Assembly: GCF_946479715.1 (NCBI RefSeq)
Contig: NZ_CAMLHF010000092.1
Span: 1-20,666 of the forward strand
Direction: 5' to 3'
Length of the DNA: 20,666 nucleotides
Origin: an uncultured Pedobacter sp.
Lineage (GTDB): Bacteria; Bacteroidota; Bacteroidia; Sphingobacteriales; Sphingobacteriaceae
The notes beneath the pieces were generated by a model that was not told the origin of the DNA, did no database searches, and was given only the letters and a program-made list of their open reading frames with translations. Shown here piece after piece: positions 15,310 through 20,666 of the stretch; positions within the stretch are counted from its first letter, which is position 1, and each line of letters starts with the position of its first letter. The position numbers were made by a program, and so were the translations under genes.

Positions 15310-16398
15310 ATGAACGTTTCTGATATTATTAATTACCGGCTCTTTAATCAGCAGATTGCCAAAACTTCGTTTAGTACTCCTCAGGAAGTTGTAAGTTGGA
15401 TGGTGGCCATGCAGGCACAGGAATATGCGATGTCGAAATGGGCAATTGGTTTGCGGTTAAACAATGTTACGGATGCTGATGTAGAAAAGGCCTTTAATGA
15501 TGGCCAGATATTAAGGACTCACTTGCTTCGCCCTACCTGGCATTTTGCAACACCAGAAGATATTAGATGGTTGCTTGAGCTTACCGCCCCCAGAATTCGT
15601 AAAGCCATGGTTTATTACGAAAGGGAGCTTGAACTTGACGGTAAACTTTTTAACAAATGCAATGATATTATTGGTAAGGCATTAACCGGTGGCCATCACC
15701 TTACCCGGCTTGCGCTGAGTGATCTGCTTCAAAATAATGGGATCAGTTTAAACGGCAGGCAAATGGGCCATGTAATGATGAATGCTGAAATGGATTGTTT
15801 AGTGTGCAGCGGCAGGCGCGAAGGCAAACATTTTACTTACGCTTTGTTTGAAGAGAGAGCCTCATCTGCTATCTCGATAGATAAAGATGAGGCTTTATTA
15901 TTGCTAGCCGAGCGATACTTTACAAGCAGAGGGCCTGCTACACTTAAGGATTTCTCAGTGTGGTCTGGCCTAACCATTACCGATGCAAAAAAGGCTGATT
16001 CTATGCTAGATAGCAAGGTATTTACCAAAGAGGTATTTGATGGTAATGAATACCTGCTAAAAAGAGAAACATTAGAACTGGCATTGGATGCTTCCTTAGC
16101 CAAAAAGGGGCAAAAGAGTTTCCTGATGCCTGATTACGATGAGTATGGCATAGGATATATTGATCGCACTGCGATATTTAACCCGATAAAGTTAGCCAGT
16201 GAATTTAGGAAGAAAAACCCTGTGTTCGACAGAATGGTTATTGTTGATGGCATAATTGAGGGGACATGGAAAAGGACTATAAAAGGCAAATCTGTAGTTG
16301 TTGAGACTTATCTTTTTAGTGAATTAAGCAAAGCAAAATCAGAAGCTGTTAAGAAATCGGTAGACAGATTTGTTAAGTTTACTGGTAGTAGTGAATGA
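15310..16398 (+). CDS. Winged-helix DNA-binding protein of the AlkZ/YcaQ (HTH_42) superfamily
   Basis: The 362-residue product carries the hallmarks of the HTH_42 superfamily in order: WMVAMQAQEYAMSKWA (30-45) with the QxQ motif Q35-A-Q37, LLRPTWHF (72-79), RGPATLKDFSVWSG (207-220), LMPDYDEYGIGYIDR (272-286) and IIEGTWKR (315-322). Characterised members such as AlkZ of Streptomyces sahachiroi and YcaQ/AlkX of E. coli are DNA glycosylases that unhook interstrand crosslinks and remove alkylated bases, using QxQ or QxD residues. The QxQ form here matches AlkZ. Length is normal for the family. No signal peptide is present, so it acts in the cytoplasm. It is followed after 29 bp by a probable thiol-transferase. 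Many relatives are untested, so the exact substrate is unknown. Confidence 0.85.
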   Translation: MNVSDIINYRLFNQQIAKTSFSTPQEVVSWMVAMQAQEYAMSKWAIGLRLNNVTDADVEKAFNDGQILRTHLLRPTWHFATPEDIRWLLELTAPRIRKAMVYYERELELDGKLFNKCNDIIGKALTGGHHLTRLALSDLLQNNGISLNGRQMGHVMMNAEMDCLVCSGRREGKHFTYALFEERASSAISIDKDEALLLLAERYFTSRGPATLKDFSVWSGLTITDAKKADSMLDSKVFTKEVFDGNEYLLKRETLELALDASLAKKGQKSFLMPDYDEYGIGYIDRTAIFNPIKLASEFRKKNPVFDRMVIVDGIIEGTWKRTIKGKSVVVETYLFSELSKAKSEAVKKSVDRFVKFTGSSE

Positions 16399-16427
16399 TT
16401 TTCATTAGATATAAATAAACCACCAAA

Positions 16428-16970
16428 ATGACTTCAACTGAGTTAGAAAAATTACGTTACCCGATTGGAAAGTTTGAGCAACCTGCTCAAATCACTAAAG
16501 CTTTATTGGATGGTTATATTGCTACTATTGCTTCGTTTCCTGAGGCTTTAAGGAAAGAGGTAGCTCATTTAAGTGATGCACAGCTAGACACTCCTTACAG
16601 ACCAGGAGGCTGGACAGTTAGACAGGTAGTTCATCATTGTGCCGACAGCCATATGAACAGCCAGATAAGACTTAAATGGGCGTTGACTGAGGAGAGTCCT
16701 GTTATTAAAGCCTACTATGAAGAAAGATGGGCTGAACTTGCAGACAGCAAGGGATTGCCAGTTGAATCGAGCCTGAGGATATTAGATGGGCTTCATCAGC
16801 GATGGGTTTTCTTACTAAATTCACTTAGCGCAGAAGAACTTGAAAGAGATTTCATACATCCTGAACATGGCAGAAGTATAAAGATCAATGAAAATACCGG
16901 TTTATATGACTGGCATTGCCGTCATCACCTTGCTCATATTACTGAATTGAAAAAGAGGCAAGGCTGGTAA
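16428..16970 (+). CDS. YfiT/BstA-type DinB-superfamily protein (putative bacillithiol transferase)
   Basis: The 180-residue product matches the YfiT branch of the DinB four-helix superfamily. It opens with LRYPIGKFEQPAQIT, has PGGWTVRQVVHHCADSHM (H69, H70) and SPVIKAYYEERWAEL, and closes with the metal site region DWHCRHHLAHI (H163, H166, H167, H170). The metal is expected to be held by three His, one from the first motif and two from the last. Bacillus homologues are metal hydrolases or bacillithiol S-transferases that attach thiol cofactor to electrophiles and antibiotics. It sits 29 bp after the AlkZ-like gene and should share its transcript. It converges with the permease gene 9 bp away. 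Whether this organism makes bacillithiol cannot be judged from the window. Confidence 0.87.
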   Translation: MTSTELEKLRYPIGKFEQPAQITKALLDGYIATIASFPEALRKEVAHLSDAQLDTPYRPGGWTVRQVVHHCADSHMNSQIRLKWALTEESPVIKAYYEERWAELADSKGLPVESSLRILDGLHQRWVFLLNSLSAEELERDFIHPEHGRSIKINENTGLYDWHCRHHLAHITELKKRQGW

Positions 16971-16979
16971 TGAGCTTTT

Positions 16980-18200
16980 CTATTTAAACCTGATTGCTTT
17001 TAACGGGCTTATCCTGCTCACCAATAACGAAGGAATAATAAGTACCACGAAGCAAATTACAATTGTAGAGATGTTTAGCAGCAGCACATCGGTAAATTGT
17101 ATTTCAATTGGCACATACGCCAGGTAATAAGACGTTTGATCTAATTTAAAGATATGGGTATGGGTTTGCAGAAAGGCTAAGCCAAGCCCCAGAACGTTGC
17201 CGAGTATAACCCCGATTCCGACCAAATAAAGGGCATTATAGAGGAATATCTTCATTACACTAAAATCAGTCATACCGAAGGTTTTTAGCATACCAATCAT
17301 ATTGGTACGTTCCAGTATCATGATTAATAAAGCGGTAATCATATTGATTACGCCCACTACCATCATTAATGCAAGGATAATTTTTGTGTTTACATCTAAA
17401 AGGGACAGCCAGGTAAAAATTGCCGGAAAATAGTCTTGAACGGATTCTGACTTCAGCTTTGTTTCCAGTTCAGTGTAAATGTTTGTTGAAACGGTTTTAA
17501 GGTTGGTAAAATTCTTAATTCTGATCTCTATGCCCCCTATTTCATTAGGTTTCCAATTGTTTAAACGGCGGATCAGATTAAGATCGCCCAATACAAAACC
17601 TTTGTCGATCTCTTCTACACCAATATCATAAATTCCTACTATTTTAAATGGTCGCCTGCGGGGAGGATCCTGTACAAAATGCATGATAAAGTCGTCGCCT
17701 GTTTTTAGTTTAAGGCGATTGGCTGTAAATTGAGATATCATGATTTGCTTGGTGGCAGCAGCACTATCGGCAAAGTTTATAACTGTTCCGCTTACCAGGT
17801 GTTTACGTATATAATCCCAGTTAAAGGTCTTATCTATGCCCTTAAAATTTATGCCTTCAACTTCATCATTAGCAGAAATGATGGCTGGTTTTGTAGCATA
17901 GGGCTGAAAATATTCGATATCGGGATTGCTTTTGAGCTTGGCGATAGTTTCTGGTTCAGGTACAAAAGGGGACAGTTCAAATGAATTGTTAAGATCGAAC
18001 TTAAAGATCCTTACATCGCCAATGTAACCCCTTACTTTTTCCTGTATCTCGGTTTTAAAGCCTTTAATAATAGCAACAGACAGCATCATTACAGCAAGAC
18101 TGAGCATTACCCCTGCTATAGCAATACGAACTATTAGTTTTGAGAATGTACGCTCAGATTTTACGGCTATGCGCCCTGCTATGAAATATTCTGTATTCAA
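16980..18200 (-). CDS. FtsX/LolE-type ABC transporter permease
   Basis: The 406-residue product has the MacB/FtsX/LolCE layout: an N-terminal membrane helix (about 22-45), a large periplasmic domain (about 46-270) and three C-terminal helices (about 272-298, 318-345, 370-395), ending with SPLKAIRFK as is typical for LolC/LolE. Such permeases work with an ATPase to release lipoproteins from the inner membrane or move other envelope substrates. No ATPase gene lies beside it in the window. The start appears to be TTG at 18198-18200: there is an in-frame stop eight codons upstream and no ATG before residue 32, while N-T-E-Y-F-I-A is the usual N-terminus of relatives. AAGAGG lies directly before the TTG, too close for an ideal binding site, so an ATT start five codons further upstream is an alternative. 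Confidence 0.88.
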   Translation of the reverse strand: MNTEYFIAGRIAVKSERTFSKLIVRIAIAGVMLSLAVMMLSVAIIKGFKTEIQEKVRGYIGDVRIFKFDLNNSFELSPFVPEPETIAKLKSNPDIEYFQPYATKPAIISANDEVEGINFKGIDKTFNWDYIRKHLVSGTVINFADSAAATKQIMISQFTANRLKLKTGDDFIMHFVQDPPRRRPFKIVGIYDIGVEEIDKGFVLGDLNLIRRLNNWKPNEIGGIEIRIKNFTNLKTVSTNIYTELETKLKSESVQDYFPAIFTWLSLLDVNTKIILALMMVVGVINMITALLIMILERTNMIGMLKTFGMTDFSVMKIFLYNALYLVGIGVILGNVLGLGLAFLQTHTHIFKLDQTSYYLAYVPIEIQFTDVLLLNISTIVICFVVLIIPSLLVSRISPLKAIRFK

Positions 18201-18259
18201 CCTCTTGCAATAAATTGTACCTCAGCAAAAATGCATTTTTTATTTCATTAATATTCTCT

Positions 18260-18283
18260 TGATTCCAAATGGAATCACTTTTT
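18260..18283 (+). other. Short hairpin upstream of the permease gene
   Basis: TGATTCC (18260-18266) and GGAATCA (18271-18277) form a 7-bp stem with a 4-nt loop, followed on the plus strand by CTTTTT. It has the shape of a plus-strand terminator, but no plus-strand gene ends nearby. On the minus strand it lies 60 bp before the permease start and could be an operator or leader stem. Confidence 0.4.
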
Positions 18284-18317
18284 CTATCTTCATCAACCTG
18301 TAGATACGATTGCGTAA

Positions 18318-18346
18318 GACACCCCACTCATAAAGACTGGGGTGTT
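18318..18346 (-). terminator. GC-rich hairpin after the DUF4249 gene
   Basis: ACACCCCA (18319-18326) pairs with TGGGGTGT (18338-18345), plus a G-T end pair, with an 11-nt loop. It begins 20 bp after the stop of the DUF4249 lipoprotein gene on the minus strand. No T run follows on either strand, so it may terminate weakly or stabilise the mRNA end. Confidence 0.5.
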
Positions 18347-18365
18347 ATAGCAGCTGATCCTGCCC

Positions 18366-19163
18366 TTATGGAATAACAATTGTTTTACGTTGCACTGTAT
18401 GGGCACTGAAAAAACCTAGTGCCCCACCCTTGATGTTAGTAGCTGGATTAGCCGGTGCGGCTCCGTCAGATGAACCGTTGGCATTTGAAAGGCTAAACAT
18501 ATAAGTATAAACCGAAGCATCAATACAATGCATTTCTGCTGTCAGGCGATCGCCTTTAACAATATCCTTGCTATGATCTTTGGTGGTATTTTCAAAGACC
18601 AGATACTCGTTTATTTCCTGTCCCCTGGTAAATTCATCATTGAGTACTTTATACTCCCGCTGAATTTTGTCATTGATATATTGCTGGAACCAATAGTAAT
18701 TTGCTACCCCGGGAGTATCTTTAAATTTCACCATCGGTGTTGTACGGGTTGAATCATAATCCTTCGGTTTAAGTGTAAAATCCAGGAACGGCACCTGCTC
18801 CGGCATGGTGCTGGATGCGGTGAACATTTCATCCTGAATTGTTACGGTCAGAACATAAGTTTGGCCAGGGGTACCGTTAATTGCCGTTGTGGTATAAATC
18901 CCCTTGCTGATCTCGTTCAACAATACAGAGGTGCCATTGTTCTGAATCTTAACAACAGCCCCGCTGATGCCGTTAAACTGGTTGTCGTCACCAAAATTCT
19001 TTGTTTGACTAACATTCACCTTACACACACCTGGTTCATTGGTAATCATGCCTTCAATTACATACTTTGGAGTATTGTCCTTAAGTTTCAGGTCGATGGC
19101 GTCCTCGCAAGACCAAAGTAGCACCATCATAGAAAGTAACAGGAAACGATATATAGCGTTCAT
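18366..19163 (-). CDS. DUF4249-family lipoprotein
   Basis: The 265-residue product has a lipoprotein signal peptide with lipobox LLWSC (Cys19), then C-E-D-A-I-D-L, typical of DUF4249 proteins. Domain features include KYVIEGMITNEPGVCKVNVSQTKNF, AVVKIQNNG and GTPGQTYVLTVTI, with a C-terminal GGALGFFSAHTVQRKTIVIP in which the GFF-A segment is characteristic. These proteins are normally encoded next to a TonB receptor, as here: the receptor gene ends 3 bp before this start on the same strand. It is inferred to sit on the surface and help the receptor capture its ligand. Biochemical function of the family is poorly known. Confidence 0.9.
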   Translation of the reverse strand: MNAIYRFLLLSMMVLLWSCEDAIDLKLKDNTPKYVIEGMITNEPGVCKVNVSQTKNFGDDNQFNGISGAVVKIQNNGTSVLLNEISKGIYTTTAINGTPGQTYVLTVTIQDEMFTASSTMPEQVPFLDFTLKPKDYDSTRTTPMVKFKDTPGVANYYWFQQYINDKIQREYKVLNDEFTRGQEINEYLVFENTTKDHSKDIVKGDRLTAEMHCIDASVYTYMFSLSNANGSSDGAAPANPATNIKGGALGFFSAHTVQRKTIVIP

Positions 19164-19166
19164 AGA

Positions 19167-20666
19167 CTAAAATTTAAAATTGTAAGATACTGATGGAATA
19201 AAGCGGAATAAGGTAGTTCTTAGCGCCTCGGTCCGGTTAGGGTCCGATTCGCTATCCTGGAAGGTAATGCGGAATGGATTTTTTCTACCATAAGCATTGT
19301 ATAAGCTAAAACTCAGTTCAGATGAGAATTTCTTATTCTGTTTCAACATTCTGGTGGCACCCAGGTCTAGCCTGTGGTAAGCCGGCATGCGGTCTGCATT
19401 GCGCTCCGAGAAATAGAAATAACTTTGATCAAGGAGTCGGTATTTTCCATTGGGAAAAGTAACCGCATTTCCGGTAGAATACACCCAATTTGCAGAAACA
19501 CTCCATTTTTGGCTCAGTTTGTACACGCTGACAATAGAAACATCATGAGTTTTGTCCTGGCGTGCATTATACCATTCATTGTTATTGATGCCATCAATTT
19601 TTCTTTCAGTTTTTGACAATGTGTAGCCCAACCAACCGGTTAGCCTGCCGATTTTCTTTTTTAGGAGCAGTTCCAAACCATAAGCACGTCCTTTACCAAA
19701 CAGCAATTGTGTTTCAATTGGCCTGTTTGTAAATATATCGGCCCCATTTCGGTAATCTATTTGATTTTTCAGGACCTTATAGTAAGTCTCGGCTGTGAGC
19801 TCATAAGAAGCGCCAATATTCCGATAATATCCCAAGGATACCTGGTCACTCAATTCAGGTTTAATGATGTTGGTACTGGCCACCCACCTGTCGGTTGGAG
19901 AAGCAGCATTGGAATTTGAAATCAAATGCAGGTTTTGAGCATTTCTAACATAAGATGCTTTAACCGATGCCCATTCGCTTACCTGCAGTGCGGCGGCCAA
20001 CCGCGGCTCTAAATTAATATAAGTTTTTACCAGTTCTCCTTTTTTATAAGCAGTTGAACCGGTAATATCTCCTGCTTCGTTGATGCTGTAATATTCACCA
20101 GGGCCTAATATGGCAAAAGCTGAAACCCTCAATCCATAAGTAAGGCTAAAAGCAGTACTGGCTTTCCAGGTATTACTCACATACGCTGCATTTTCCAAAG
20201 AATACCTATTCTGGAGGTTCTGAGAAATAAAACCCGAATTTCCTGTCGCCAGCACTTCTCCTGGTTTTATGGTGTGAAATATCGAGTTCAACCCAAAACT
20301 AATTGTATTCTGCTCGTTAGCATACCACTGGATATCCTCTTTAACATTCCAATCACGGATCTGTGAGAAGAGCGTTAGTGAATTTTCATCAGTATTGGCC
20401 TGCACCTTATAATTGTAGTTGCTAAAAATTACCGAGGTATTGGAAAATAGTTTATTGTTAAAAACATGATTCCAGCGCAAGGTTGCAGTAGCATTTCCCC
20501 AGTTGATTCCTGAAAGATTATCCGATGCCAGTACGTCTTTTCCAAAATATCCGGATAAAAATAAACGGTCTTTATCCCCTAATATGTAATTGGCCTTCGC
20601 ATTAACATCATAAAAATAAAGCTGTGTATTATTAATTGAAGTATCGCTGGAAAGTTTCAGAAACAT
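19167..20666 (-). CDS. TonB-dependent outer-membrane receptor (C-terminal part; 5' end outside window)
   Basis: The visible 499 residues are all beta-barrel: alternating amphipathic strands such as GWLGYTLSKTERKIDG, WSVSANWVYSTGNAVTFPNGKY and HRLDLGATRMLKQNKKFSSELSFSLYNAYGRKNPF, ending in the aromatic SVSYNFKF expected for an outer-membrane barrel. The signal peptide, plug and most likely an N-terminal carboxypeptidase-regulatory-like domain must lie beyond base 20666. The Met at the window edge is therefore not a supported start. The stop codon is followed 3 bp later by the DUF4249 gene, so both form one operon transcribed leftward. The substrate is unknown. Confidence 0.92.
   Translation of the reverse strand: MFLKLSSDTSINNTQLYFYDVNAKANYILGDKDRLFLSGYFGKDVLASDNLSGINWGNATATLRWNHVFNNKLFSNTSVIFSNYNYKVQANTDENSLTLFSQIRDWNVKEDIQWYANEQNTISFGLNSIFHTIKPGEVLATGNSGFISQNLQNRYSLENAAYVSNTWKASTAFSLTYGLRVSAFAILGPGEYYSINEAGDITGSTAYKKGELVKTYINLEPRLAAALQVSEWASVKASYVRNAQNLHLISNSNAASPTDRWVASTNIIKPELSDQVSLGYYRNIGASYELTAETYYKVLKNQIDYRNGADIFTNRPIETQLLFGKGRAYGLELLLKKKIGRLTGWLGYTLSKTERKIDGINNNEWYNARQDKTHDVSIVSVYKLSQKWSVSANWVYSTGNAVTFPNGKYRLLDQSYFYFSERNADRMPAYHRLDLGATRMLKQNKKFSSELSFSLYNAYGRKNPFRITFQDSESDPNRTEALRTTLFRFIPSVSYNFKF

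Noticed and set aside
20664..20666. ATG at the window edge as start of the TonB receptor
   Set aside because: The visible product is barrel only; signal peptide and plug are missing, so the gene must continue past the window.

Overview
The window looks like chromosomal DNA from a Bacteroidota bacterium, most likely of the Sphingobacteriaceae (Pedobacter-like). It is AT-rich. It carries two SusD-type lipoproteins, a complete SusC/SusD pair, a TonB receptor with its DUF4249 lipoprotein partner, and many lipoproteins with short lipoboxes. One promoter matches the Bacteroidota TTG / TAnnTTTG pattern exactly. No tRNA, rRNA, CRISPR array, transposase or phage gene was seen.

Layout. (1) 2-1495: 3' part of a SusD-like gene, closed by a strong terminator. 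(2) 1604-3004: an arylsulfotransferase-like lipoprotein, convergent with (3) 3015-4307, a DEAD-box helicase-like gene whose motifs II, III, V and VI are all altered. (4) 4535-11702: SusC, SusD and a Tat-exported phosphocholine-type phospholipase C, read from one good promoter that is flanked by an inverted repeat. (5) 11703-12100: a non-coding region holding a near-perfect 25-bp palindrome and a 218-bp mirror-symmetric array of 11-nt units. (6) 12101-16970: six co-directional genes with short gaps: a small lipoprotein, an ECF sigma factor, a one-TM protein with a beta-barrel-like domain (probable anti-sigma partner), a secreted protein of unknown function, an AlkZ-like winged-helix protein and a YfiT/BstA-type DinB protein. 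(7) 16980-20666, minus strand: a FtsX/LolE-type permease, a DUF4249 lipoprotein and the C-terminal part of a TonB receptor that runs off the window.

Functional reading. The SusCD-phospholipase block suggests that phospholipid (probably phosphatidylcholine) is cleaved outside the inner membrane and a product is taken up by a TonB-driven SusCD pump. The sigma block may be an envelope-stress or surface-signalling operon. Its distal pair (QxQ-type AlkZ-like protein plus probable thiol-transferase) would fit defence against DNA-alkylating or electrophilic toxins. These links rest on gene order and family knowledge. The least explained element is the 11-nt-periodic inverted array at 11809-12026.
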